The notes under the pieces: generated by a model | What the model was told of the DNA's origin: nothing | Database searches by the model: none | The model's input: only the letters and a program-made list of their open reading frames with translations | Position numbers and translations under genes: made by a program | In this document: positions 24,973 to 32,730 of the stretch, piece after piece | How the letters are laid out: each line of letters begins with the position of its first letter | Position numbering within the stretch: the first letter of the stretch is position 1 | Assembly (NCBI GenBank): GCA_949299535.1 | Contig: CASGAQ010000011.1 | Coordinates: 1-41,615, forward strand | DNA from: an uncultured Eubacteriales bacterium | GTDB lineage: Bacteria; Bacillota; Clostridia; Oscillospirales; CAG-272 | DNA length: 41,615 bases | Reading direction: 5' to 3'

Positions 24973-26103
24973 TTATATTTCTATAAGCTCAAACGCGCTG
25001 TCTTCGTCTGCGAAGCCTTCGTTCTTCATAAGTATCATGGCGTTTTTGTAAAACGAGGTATGCTCCGTAAAACGGAATACCGCGGCGGCAACGCTTATAA
25101 AATCGTCTTTTTTGCTCTTGTCTGCCATATACGATACAGATAGAAATTTAAGTATCGCGTAAGAGGCGCATAGTGCAAGATATGCGTCGCCGTTCGTCTC
25201 CTCAAAATCCGTATAAGGAAATTGTTCGTAAAACATATGGTTTATCATCATTTTTTCAAGATATGCTTCGGCTTCGGGAAGCACTGTGAAAAAATGCTCG
25301 TTTGCAAGCTTATATTTTTCGGCGGCTGAAGCAAGAGCGTCCGCGTCTTCGAAAATCTCCTCCGTTATGCCGAGGTTTGCGAGTGCTGACGGAACATATC
25401 TGCTCAGAGCCGCGCTCATGCTTTCAAAGCGAAGCAACATTCGTACAATAAAGCGCAAAGCTTTTTCCCCAAGTCCTTTTAGAATCTTCTCGAACGTGGG
25501 TGCGTTTTCGTCTGATGGTCCGTTTACTATCTTTCCGACGGCGTGGAGCCTTACGCAGAGCGGCTCTTTGCGGTCGCGCATTTTTTCGGCGGCAAGTTTT
25601 CTTATTTCGGTCTTGCTTTGCGCGCGCGGATTTGTAAGAATTATACCGTCGTAGGGAATTTTCGGTTCTGCTGTTTCAAATTCGAGAGGACGGGTGTTTT
25701 CAGTGAGCAGTTCCAGCGTTTTTTCACAGCTTCCCGAACATGAAAGTTCGTATAGCTCGCCTTTTTTTACGGCGCGCGGATACATTCGGCAAACAAGAGG
25801 AATTGCTTCTTCGCCACAGGCGCGCTGAAGCGAACAGTAGCCTTCTTCGTCTATGAGAGGGCAGGAGCCATCGTATTTGTGATTGATGAGCGCATATCTT
25901 TCGTTTGTCGGGCGGTCTGCGATGTAAAACGCGCGGTCTATTTCGCGTCGCAGTTCCTTTTTGCAGTCCAAGCCGAGTATGCGGTTATATTCGGCAAAGC
26001 TGAGTGATATCCCCCAGCCGCGGCAGCAGGTGTCTCTGCATTCGCCGCATTTGCAAACGAAATTCTTATAGTAATCAGGTATGATGAATTTTTCTTTTTT
26101 CGT
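24973..26103 (-). CDS. fliB: FliB-like flagellin lysine N-methylase family protein, best start ACG
   Basis: The frame encodes the family's Cys-rich N-terminus upstream of any ordinary start codon. From 26103 it reads ACG, then KKEKFIIPDYYKNFVCKCGECRDTCCRGWG, with C17, C19, C22, C26 and C27. Further cysteines follow at about 81, 90, 96 and 105 (CPLIDEEGYCS, CRMYPR). The first standard start is a TTG at 25971, which would delete the first cysteine cluster and has no ribosome binding site. AGAGGT lies 7 nt before the ACG, and a strong promoter is at 26137-26166. Homologs start MKKEK-like, so ATG has probably become ACG. The family methylates lysines on flagellin or other targets, but there are no flagellar genes in the window. 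The 376-residue length fits the family. Confidence 0.75.
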   Translation of the reverse strand, partial: TKKEKFIIPDYYKNFVCKCGECRDTCCRGWGISLSFAEYNRILGLDCKKELRREIDRAFYIADRPTNERYALINHKYDGSCPLIDEEGYCSLQRACGEEAIPLVCRMYPRAVKKGELYELSCSGSCEKTLELLTENTRPLEFETAEPKIPYDGIILTNPRAQSKTEIRKLAAEKMRDRKEPLCVRLHAVGKIVNGPSDENAPTFEKILKGLGEKALRFIVRMLLRFESMSAALSRYVPSALANLGITEEIFEDADALASAAEKYKLANEHFFTVLPEAEAYLEKMMINHMFYEQFPYTDFEETNGDAYLALCASYAILKFLSVSYMADKSKKDDFISVAAAVFRFTEHTSFYKNAMILMKNEGFADEDSAFELIEI

Positions 26104-26136
26104 AAAAAAGACCTCTTTTCAAAAAAATACGGGAAT

Positions 26137-26166
26137 ATTATATTTCCGAAAACAGTAAGATGTCAA
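26137..26166 (-). promoter_or_regulatory. Consensus promoter of the FliB-like gene
   Basis: On the minus strand TTGACA (26161-26166) and TATAAT (26137-26142) have 18 bp between them. Transcription would start about 25-30 nt before the ACG codon. Both hexamers are perfect, so the gene is probably transcribed. Confidence 0.8.
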
Positions 26167-26197
26167 GAGTTTTTTGCCGTGTTTTTTTTTGACGGTA

Positions 26198-26226
26198 TTG
26201 AAAATTTTTAAGAAAAGATATATTAT
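26198..26226 (+). promoter_or_regulatory. Promoter of ybaK
   Basis: TTGAAA (26198-26203) and TATTAT (26221-26226) are 17 bp apart, about 45 nt before the start codon. Confidence 0.6.
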
Positions 26227-26271
26227 GTTATATATCATTGAAAATAATCAAAATTCATAACGAGGTGCATT

Positions 26272-26745
26272 ATGGCGGAAAAGACGAATGCCATGCGAAA
26301 GCTGGACAGCATGAAGATAAAATATAAAGAGCATTATTACGCCGATACGGGAGCCGTTTCTGGCGTTGAGATAGCGCGTGTGCTTAACGAGGATCCGGCC
26401 CGCGTATTCAAGACGCTTGTGACGGTCGGCAAGAGCGGCGCGCATTATGTATTCATGATACCCGTGGCGGAGGAGCTTGACACTAAAAAAGCCGCCGCGG
26501 CAGTAGGGGAAAAATCAGTTGAAATGGTTAAGTCGAAAGAACTCTTGCCTCTTACAGGATATATTCACGGAGGCTGTTCTCCCATAGGCATGAAGAAGTT
26601 TTTCAGAACGACGGTACATTCAAGCGCTCTTGATTTTGAGGATATCTTTTTCAGCGGCGGCAAGATAGGCTTTCAGATAGAGCTTTCGCCGCAGAAGCTC
26701 GCACAGGTCATAAAATTCGAATATGCGGATATTATAAGAAGATAA
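26272..26745 (+). CDS. ybaK: Cys-tRNA(Pro)/Cys-tRNA(Cys) deacylase
   Basis: A 157-residue YbaK/EbsC deacylase of the INS superfamily that removes mischarged Cys from tRNA(Pro). The catalytic-lysine segment ARVFKTLVTVG is near 43-53, followed by VFMIPVAEELDTKKAAAAVG. The diagnostic YIHGGCSPIGMKK and the C-terminal GFQIELSPQKLAQV are typical. GAGGTG precedes the ATG. It complements the ProXp-type editor at 11518, which acts on a different wrong amino acid. Confidence 0.93.
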   Translation: MAEKTNAMRKLDSMKIKYKEHYYADTGAVSGVEIARVLNEDPARVFKTLVTVGKSGAHYVFMIPVAEELDTKKAAAAVGEKSVEMVKSKELLPLTGYIHGGCSPIGMKKFFRTTVHSSALDFEDIFFSGGKIGFQIELSPQKLAQVIKFEYADIIRR

Positions 26746-26783
26746 CAACAAAAAAGAAGTTTAGCAAATACCGGATAATAATT

Positions 26784-29288
26784 TTAAAAAGTGAAAGTGT
26801 ATCTTCCGGCGGTCAGCTCCTTCGTTTCGTTTTCAAGATGAAGAATGCCGCGGCAGGACGAGGGCACCGTCAATGATATTGTTGTTTTTCCGTCTTTTTT
26901 CTCAAAACAGCACTCAGCTTTACCGTAAGGGGTGTTGACGCTTCCGTGTGCTGAGGTAAGATAACTTGAGAAAGCGGGACGGAAATCGATGGTTTTATAT
27001 CCGGGCTCTGCGGCGGAGATACCGGCTGCATATTTATAGAAAAATGCCGAAACGCAGGAGAACATATGCTGATTGCGGGAACCGCCGCCGTTCCAACATT
27101 CAAAGAGAGTTGTCGCGCCCATATCAAGCCAGACTTTCATGCTGGGATATGTCGGATTTGTAAGCATTTTCATGGCGGTTTCGGCATGACCGTATCTGCC
27201 GAGGACTTCCAATGCGGCTTTGAAACCGAGTACTCCGAGGTCAAGATGTCCGCCGTCGCGTTCTATCTGTTCGAGCAGACGTTCAACAAGACGGGGAATC
27301 TCGTTTTCTTCTGCAAGCCCGTGATATATCATAAGCGCGGTCGCGCTCTGACAGTCGCCTTTGACCGTAAACGATTCTGCATCGAAAAATTCACGTCTGA
27401 ATGCCTCTTTTATCTTTGAAGCGAGCGAAGTATATTTTTTCTCGTCGTCATAAAGCCCGAGGATATGGGCGCATTTTTCAGCCGTTTTTACGGCGCTGTG
27501 GAAGAAAGCCGTATCGCTTACGGGAACAGGGCATTTAAAAGAACTCATGTTTACGCTTATCGCGGGACCGTCAAATGGAGCGCACCAGTCGCCCAGACCG
27601 TAATCGGCTATATAACCGTTCGCCATCGAGCAGATATATTCGATATGCGCTTTGAGCGCTTCGTGATTTTGTCTGAGCACCTCTTTGTCGCCGTATTCCG
27701 TGAAAAGATTCCACGGCACGTCGACCATCGGGTGCGACCAGTCAGGTCCGTTAAGGCTGTTATATCCCCAGCCCGCGGAGGGAACTATGCACGGCAGACA
27801 ACCTCCGACTCGCTGAGAATCTCGAAGGTCCTGCTGCCATTTTCTCATGAGGTTTTCCGCGCCGAAATTTATCATAAGCTGTTCTGCGGAAAGCCCGGTG
27901 TCGCCCGTCCAAGAGCTTTTTTCCCGCACCGCGTCGGCAGCAAGAGTATTCATACAGCATGAAACGGTAGAGGCAATACAAAGGCGCTGTATGGCGTTTA
28001 TAGTTTCATCTGAGCAGGTGAAACGCCCTTTTTCTTCCATATCATTGCAGAGCGCCCATGCTTCGATATCGCACAGTTCTATCGACTCGTCGCAGCCGGA
28101 TATCTCTATATACTGAAAACCGTGATAAGTGAATATCGCGTTCCATTCTTCGGGGGCGTCGGATCCTTTTGTATAAATGTCTGTTTGGAAGCAGTAATTT
28201 TTTATAAAGCAGGAAAGAGCTTCCTGGTCAAGCTCTCCGTCGGGATGAAGACGGTCGCAGTAGCGCATTTTGTATCTTGTGCCCGCTTTGCCGCGGAAAG
28301 TAACATGAGCGACGCCTGCGATATTTTGCGGGAACTCATAGAGCCAGCCGTTTTTGACCTTTCTTGAAAGTATCGGCTTGTATTTTGCGCGGACTCGGAT
28401 AGGCTCCATTTCAGAAACGGAAAGAGTGGCGCCTGGATTTCTCGCATATCTTGCAGGGAATGATTCTCCTTTGTAGCCTGCTTTGTCCCAGCCGTTTTTT
28501 TCAAGACGCGCGTCATATTCTTCACCGTGACGTATGCCGTTGAAAACTATCGGACCTTCTACATAATCCCACGAGTCGTCGCTTACTATCTTTTCGGTGC
28601 GGTCGTCATATTCGAGATGAAGTTCAAGCAGAAGTTTGGGCACATCTCTCCATGGCGCGGTATTTGTCTGCCACGGATCCTGAGTAAAGCAGTTGTAAAA
28701 TCCGTTGCCGAGTATTATGCCGATCGCGTTTTCGCCGTTTTCTATCATATTAGTCACGTCAAAAGCGCGGTAGAGTATGTTTTTATCGTACGCAGTAAAC
28801 GGCGTGGAGAGAAAATCGTCACCGACTTTTTTGCCGTTTATATGTGCTTCAAAATATCCGAGTCCGACTATATAAAGCACGGCGCGCCGCGCTTTTTGAG
28901 CGGAAAATTCACGGCGCAGATAAACTGCGGAAAGGATATCGTCGCGCTTGCGCGACTTCCCGCCTGTGATATAGCGCGCTTTGGGAGGCGTTCCCATAAA
29001 GCCTGTGGAAAAGTTTGATATGGCAGAGTACTCTTTTCCGTTTTCAAGCAGAGAATTTACTTTTACAAAATATTTTGTGAACGGTTCAAGTGAAAGCGCG
29101 GGATATATATTTACACGCTCGTCAGTCTTTTTCGTGAACGACGCGGCGATATCCTTGAAATCTTCGTCTTTTGCAACTGTAAGAGTATATTCCTTCTGCG
29201 AGGAAAATTCATCGTCCGGCAATGTCCAGGAGAATCGCGGCGAGGAATCCGTAAAAGGGGCGGTAATAGAGTTTATTTTTATCTTCAT
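26784..29288 (-). CDS. Alpha-L-rhamnosidase, glycoside hydrolase family 78
   Basis: An 834-residue GH78 enzyme that releases alpha-L-rhamnose from glycans or glycosides. N-terminal beta-sandwich domains (about 1-330) include the family block LYIVGLGYFEAHINGKKVG. The (alpha/alpha)6 barrel carries the acid/base region KSSWTGDTGLSAEQ and the later GATTLFECWNGGGSRNQHMF. The start was set at the ATG at 29288, with GAGGT 5 nt upstream. An in-frame GTG at 29300 overlaps that site. No signal peptide is visible, so it is cytoplasmic. Confidence 0.93.
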   Translation of the reverse strand: MKIKINSITAPFTDSSPRFSWTLPDDEFSSQKEYTLTVAKDEDFKDIAASFTKKTDERVNIYPALSLEPFTKYFVKVNSLLENGKEYSAISNFSTGFMGTPPKARYITGGKSRKRDDILSAVYLRREFSAQKARRAVLYIVGLGYFEAHINGKKVGDDFLSTPFTAYDKNILYRAFDVTNMIENGENAIGIILGNGFYNCFTQDPWQTNTAPWRDVPKLLLELHLEYDDRTEKIVSDDSWDYVEGPIVFNGIRHGEEYDARLEKNGWDKAGYKGESFPARYARNPGATLSVSEMEPIRVRAKYKPILSRKVKNGWLYEFPQNIAGVAHVTFRGKAGTRYKMRYCDRLHPDGELDQEALSCFIKNYCFQTDIYTKGSDAPEEWNAIFTYHGFQYIEISGCDESIELCDIEAWALCNDMEEKGRFTCSDETINAIQRLCIASTVSCCMNTLAADAVREKSSWTGDTGLSAEQLMINFGAENLMRKWQQDLRDSQRVGGCLPCIVPSAGWGYNSLNGPDWSHPMVDVPWNLFTEYGDKEVLRQNHEALKAHIEYICSMANGYIADYGLGDWCAPFDGPAISVNMSSFKCPVPVSDTAFFHSAVKTAEKCAHILGLYDDEKKYTSLASKIKEAFRREFFDAESFTVKGDCQSATALMIYHGLAEENEIPRLVERLLEQIERDGGHLDLGVLGFKAALEVLGRYGHAETAMKMLTNPTYPSMKVWLDMGATTLFECWNGGGSRNQHMFSCVSAFFYKYAAGISAAEPGYKTIDFRPAFSSYLTSAHGSVNTPYGKAECCFEKKDGKTTISLTVPSSCRGILHLENETKELTAGRYTFTF

Positions 29289-29333
29289 AACATACCTCAC
29301 GACTATATTTAAAATAAATAACGGGATATTTTG

Positions 29334-29361
29334 AGTGTACCATAATTTCCGAAAAAGTCAA
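29334..29361 (-). promoter_or_regulatory. Promoter of the rhamnosidase gene
   Basis: On the minus strand TTGACT (29356-29361) and TACACT (29334-29339) are 16 bp apart, about 45 nt before the ATG. Confidence 0.55.
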
Positions 29362-29487
29362 CCGCCAAAGATTATGACAATGTATTTTTATGATAAAACG
29401 GCAATCGTGTGGACATATCTTCTGTTTTGTGATGAAATAGACGTAAAATATCTCGGCGCTATGGGCGCTTTTTTGAGGGAGAGAGCT

Positions 29488-29892
29488 ATGTATAAGCATA
29501 AGGTACAATATTATGAAACGGATAAAATGGGTATAACCCATCATTCCAACTATATTCGTTTTATGGAAGAAGCAAGGACTGATTTTCTTGAAAGATCCGG
29601 TTTCGGATACGACCGAATGGAGCGCGAGGGAGTAATCTCTCCCGTTGTTTCAGTTTCGTGCGATTACAAAAGGTCAACGACTTATGCTGATGAGATATTC
29701 GTAGATGTAAAACTATGCGAGCTTTCTGCCGCACGCATAGGTCTGCGCTATGAGATGAAGTGCGGTGATGATATCGTCTGCATCGGCAGGAGCAGTCACT
29801 GCTTTTTGAACAAAGCCGGAAAGATAATCTCTATCAGGCGCGATATGCCTGCTTTCTATGAGAAGATGTCGGAAATATTGGAAAAGGAATGA
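29488..29892 (+). CDS. Acyl-CoA thioesterase, 4HBT/hot-dog fold
   Basis: A 134-residue hot-dog-fold thioesterase. The family active-site segment YYETDKMGITHHSNYIRFMEEAR (about 8-30) contains the Asp (D12) and the GxxxxxxY helix. The remainder, VSVSCDYKRSTTYADEIFVDV and GRSSHCFLNKAGKII, is typical. The ATG at 29488 was chosen because GAGGGAGAG lies just upstream; the open frame extends back to 29335 without a site. It is monocistronic, and the acyl substrate is unknown. Confidence 0.9.
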   Translation: MYKHKVQYYETDKMGITHHSNYIRFMEEARTDFLERSGFGYDRMEREGVISPVVSVSCDYKRSTTYADEIFVDVKLCELSAARIGLRYEMKCGDDIVCIGRSSHCFLNKAGKIISIRRDMPAFYEKMSEILEKE

Positions 29893-29921
29893 CGAAGTTT
29901 CTTACCTTACAAGACTTTTTG

Positions 29922-29967
29922 AAAAAACATTCCCGCGTGTCATGTGTTACAGCGCGGGAATGTTTTT
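29922..29967. terminator. Bidirectional terminator
   Basis: AACATTCCCGCG (29926-29937) pairs with its complement (29953-29964). A-runs on the left and T-runs on the right serve the thioesterase on the plus strand and the NSS remnant on the minus strand. Confidence 0.85.
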
Positions 29968-29986
29968 CTATAATTATTATAGATTA

Positions 29987-30445
29987 TTATACAACTATAA
30001 ATCCGAAAGATTCCATTACGGAGAATATGAGTATAGCTACTATGCATACGGGAGCTATATATTTTATAACTACAGTGAAAAGTTTTTTTGCTTTGAATCT
30101 GCCTGAAAGCTCTATTTCGTCGATAATGTTTTGAGGCTTTATCACATATCCTACGAGTATGCACGTGAGAAGCGCTACTATCGGCATTATAACGCTGTTT
30201 GTGATAAAGTCGAAGAAGCCGAGCAGGCTCATTCCGAAGATTGTGATATTGCTCCAAACACCGTTGCCGAGCGAAATCACTATGCCTATCGAGAGGGCGA
30301 AAGCGAAGACTATGGCGACGGCAACCTTTCTTTTCAGCTTGAACTTGTCCATAATTATGGAAACGACTGTTTCCATAATGGATATGGAGGAAGTGAGTGC
30401 GGCGAAAAGCACGAGAACGAAGAAGAGAGAAAAATCAATAATAAA
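29987..30445 (-). pseudogene. C-terminal fragment of a neurotransmitter:sodium symporter (NSS) transporter
   Basis: The last ~150 residues of an NSS-family sodium symporter are present: FFVLVLFAALTSSISIMETVVSIIMDKFKLKRK, then about four more hydrophobic segments to a natural stop. Full proteins are roughly 440-500 residues, so the first two thirds are gone. In the same frame a TGA appears at 30451-30449. No full-length start remains; the first GTG (30412) lies within a transmembrane segment. This is a deletion product, not a functional transporter. Confidence 0.8.
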
Positions 30446-30524
30446 CGATCATTTTGTGAACGAATTTTAAATTTTTTGGTTTTTGTGAAAAAATGTCGTT
30501 TATACTCATTTTTTTGTTTGTCAT
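30435..30524 (-). other. Short frame, possible truncated gene start
   Basis: ATG (30524) is preceded by TTAGGA and reads MTNKKMSINDIFSQKPKN then on for 29 codons to a TGA at the junction with the NSS fragment. I do not recognise it. It may be the 5' end of a gene whose body was lost in the same deletion, or chance. Confidence 0.25.
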
Positions 30525-30551
30525 TATTTCCTAACCATGTCTTAAAAGACG

Positions 30552-30606
30552 AGATCTCCTCTTAAAGCGCTCCGCGAAACTCACAGGACTTTTTTAGAGG
30601 AGATCT
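30552..30606. repeat. Inverted repeat in the decay region
   Basis: AGATCTCCTCT (30552-30562) is the exact complement of AGAGGAGATCT (30596-30606), with a 33-nt loop. It overlaps the 3' end of the membrane-protein remnant. It could be a terminator on the minus strand, but no T-run follows. Confidence 0.5.
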
Positions 30607-30789
30607 GTATTTATGGATATTTGGTTTATTATTTTTGTTTTGTCGTTTTTTAAATAGCGGCAATATCCCCATTTTTTAGGGCGATATCCTTTTATCAAAA
30701 GAAAAGCGGCGGCAAGATATCCGATGATAGTAAATGGAAGTCTCCAAGTGAACGAGAGAAAATAAAAATTTGCTTATCTTAGGATTCAT
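30594..30789 (-). pseudogene. Frameshifted N-terminal remnant of a membrane protein
   Basis: ATG (30789) starts MNPKISKFLFSL. A +1/-1 shift near 30745-30755 is then needed to continue as SFTWRLPFTIIGYLAAAFLLIKGYRPKKWGYCRYL, after which the frame drifts to a TAA at 30596-30594. From memory this resembles the start of a clostridial membrane protein of ~180-200 residues (FTWGLP, IG, LLxxGxxPKxWGxCxYFE) whose later part has an HxxxEFGH segment; that part is missing here. Recognition is by eye only, so the family is unconfirmed, but the two-frame pattern is clear. Confidence 0.45.
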
Positions 30790-30830
30790 AAAATGCTCTT
30801 GCTCCTTGCTTCCGATATGACAGAAGATGA

Positions 30831-31661
30831 TTATTTTGTGAGAGCTGCTCCGTGCGCCGTGGCGAACACTGCATTTTCGGGGATTATGAAATTAAGGTCG
30901 AAAAGCTTGTTGAGGTTAGCAAAAATGTCTCTGGACTGGGGGAGGCTGGTCATATTTCCCGTGAGCACGATATTTTTCGTTCCGGCGTTGCGAGAGGCGA
31001 ACATTCCTATCATGCCTATGGTTTCGAATACCATATTGATAACGCCCAGCGCCAAATCTCCTGTCGTTGCTATGTCGGAGACTTTTCCGAAGTTTGCCGC
31101 CGTCATATCGTTGGGAAGCACCATATGTCCCGACGTCTTTTTTGCGATATCGGATATACGGAGATCTATGTTGTCGAGATTTCCCGTTTTTGCGACCTCA
31201 ACGATATGCTCTATGTTTTCTATCCCAATGAGCTTTTTTGAAAGTCCGATGAGCGTACCGCCACCGACGCCTGTGCCGCCGAGATACTTTGTTGAAACCG
31301 AGTCTCCTTCTTTTTTCGCATGGACAAGAGCCGTACCCGTGCCCATGCTTATTACGATGGCTTCCGAAAGTCCCGATAGGTAAAGACCGCCTCTGCCTAC
31401 GCATGAAAATTCGGATTCGTGTATACAGGGCAGCCCGTAGAGAGGACCTTTCACATAGGAAGAGCCTGCGCCTGTTGCGATTATCTTTTCGATATCGTCA
31501 AGAGCTATTTCGTGGTCTACCGTAAATTTGCCGAATGCTCCGTAAAGAGAGGTTATCGGATCTGTCGCGTGTACGAATGTCGCGCCGAGAACTTTTTCTC
31601 CGCGAAAGCCGACTATTTTTGTCGTGCTTCCGCCAACGTCTATACCTATTATAACTTTCAC
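30831..31661 (-). CDS. coaW: Type II pantothenate kinase
   Basis: A 276-residue ASKHA-fold kinase that phosphorylates pantothenate, the first step of coenzyme A synthesis. It begins KVIIGIDVGGSTTKIVG (phosphate-1 loop), has ATGAGSSYV, then VISMGTGTALVHA (phosphate-2) and GGTGVGGGTLIGLSKKL. The start was set at GTG 31661, with GAGGT 7 nt upstream; a longer frame to 31712 overlaps ddl. The ddl stop lies 14 bp upstream, so it ends a purB-ddl-coaW unit. Confidence 0.9.
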   Translation of the reverse strand: MKVIIGIDVGGSTTKIVGFRGEKVLGATFVHATDPITSLYGAFGKFTVDHEIALDDIEKIIATGAGSSYVKGPLYGLPCIHESEFSCVGRGGLYLSGLSEAIVISMGTGTALVHAKKEGDSVSTKYLGGTGVGGGTLIGLSKKLIGIENIEHIVEVAKTGNLDNIDLRISDIAKKTSGHMVLPNDMTAANFGKVSDIATTGDLALGVINMVFETIGMIGMFASRNAGTKNIVLTGNMTSLPQSRDIFANLNKLFDLNFIIPENAVFATAHGAALTK

Positions 31662-31675
31662 TTTTGATACCTCTT

Positions 31676-32704
31676 TTATTTGTTGTATGCCGAAAGAGCG
31701 ATTTTTTCGCAAAGCTCGCCGTAACTTATTCCCGCCGCGGCGGCTTCCTGCGGAAGAAGGCTCATCGGCGTCATTCCGGGAAGAGTATTTGCCTCAAGAC
31801 AATAGAAGTCTTTTTTGTCTTCGTCGAATATAAAATCTATTCTGCTGTAATCTCCGAGTCCAAGTGCCGAGTGAACTTTTTCGGCAAGCGAGCAAAGTCT
31901 TGAAAGCTCGATCTCGGAAAGCGGAGCAGGGCATATCTCAAGCGTAAGTCCCGACTGATATTTCTTTGTAAAGTCGTAGAATCCTTCGCCCAAAGGTTTT
32001 ATCTCTATCGGGGGCAAAGCTTTTCCGCCGAGTATGCCGACGGAAAATTCTCTGCCACAGAGTTTGTCTTCTATGATGATTTTGTTTTCGTATTTTTTTG
32101 CTCCCATGAGTGCTGAGTAGAGCTGTTCTCTCGTTTCCGCCATGGCAACCCCTACGCTGGAACCGCAGGAACACGGTTTTATAACGCAGGGAAATTTTAT
32201 TTTGTCTTCAAATTTCTGCGCGTTTTCGGAGAAAACGCATATCCAGTCTGCTGTCGGCACTCCCGCTGCGCAGAATATAGTTTTGGAAAGGTCTTTGTCC
32301 ATGGCTTCAAGGCAGGCAGAATATCCGCTTCCGGTATACTTTATGCCAAGACAATCGAGATAAGCCTGAAGCTGTCCGTTTTCCCCCATTCCGCCGTGCA
32401 TTGCGAGAAAGACCACATCGGCAGCTTCCGCAAGCTCGGCTATCCCGTCGCCTATAAGACGGGAGCCGATACCTGCCTTTTTTTTGAGTTCGTTCAAGTC
32501 GGGCGGATCTTTCGGAATATCGTATGAATATTTCGTATCAGCGGTGAAAAGCTCCTCCGGCGTTTTGCCGTTTGTGCCGAGATAAACATCGGCGAGAGCC
32601 GCTTTATGACCGCGCTCGCGAAGTGCGTTCGCTATAAGCGAGCCTGAGGAAAGAGAGACCTCACGTTCGGGAGAAAATCCACCTGCTAAAACTGCTATTT
32701 TCAT
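31676..32704 (-). CDS. ddl: D-alanine--D-alanine ligase
   Basis: A 342-residue ATP-grasp ligase that joins two D-alanines for peptidoglycan. FSPEREVSLSSG is at 10-21, HGGMGENGQLQ at 103-113 and KPCSCGSSVGVAM at 176-188. EANTLPGMT near 304-312 provides the metal ligands. It lies 26 bp after purB and 14 bp before coaW. With murI at 0.1 kb the window has two D-amino-acid steps, although they are not linked. Confidence 0.95.
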   Translation of the reverse strand: MKIAVLAGGFSPEREVSLSSGSLIANALRERGHKAALADVYLGTNGKTPEELFTADTKYSYDIPKDPPDLNELKKKAGIGSRLIGDGIAELAEAADVVFLAMHGGMGENGQLQAYLDCLGIKYTGSGYSACLEAMDKDLSKTIFCAAGVPTADWICVFSENAQKFEDKIKFPCVIKPCSCGSSVGVAMAETREQLYSALMGAKKYENKIIIEDKLCGREFSVGILGGKALPPIEIKPLGEGFYDFTKKYQSGLTLEICPAPLSEIELSRLCSLAEKVHSALGLGDYSRIDFIFDEDKKDFYCLEANTLPGMTPMSLLPQEAAAAGISYGELCEKIALSAYNK

Positions 32705-32730
32705 GAAAAGCTCCTATCGAAAAAATAAAA

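Noticed and set aside
30613..30657. 14-residue hydrophobic peptide MDIWFIIFVLSFFK as a type I toxin
   Set aside because: AGAGGAG lies upstream, but the frame is antisense to a gene remnant in an AT-rich decay region, and no antitoxin RNA or promoter is evident.
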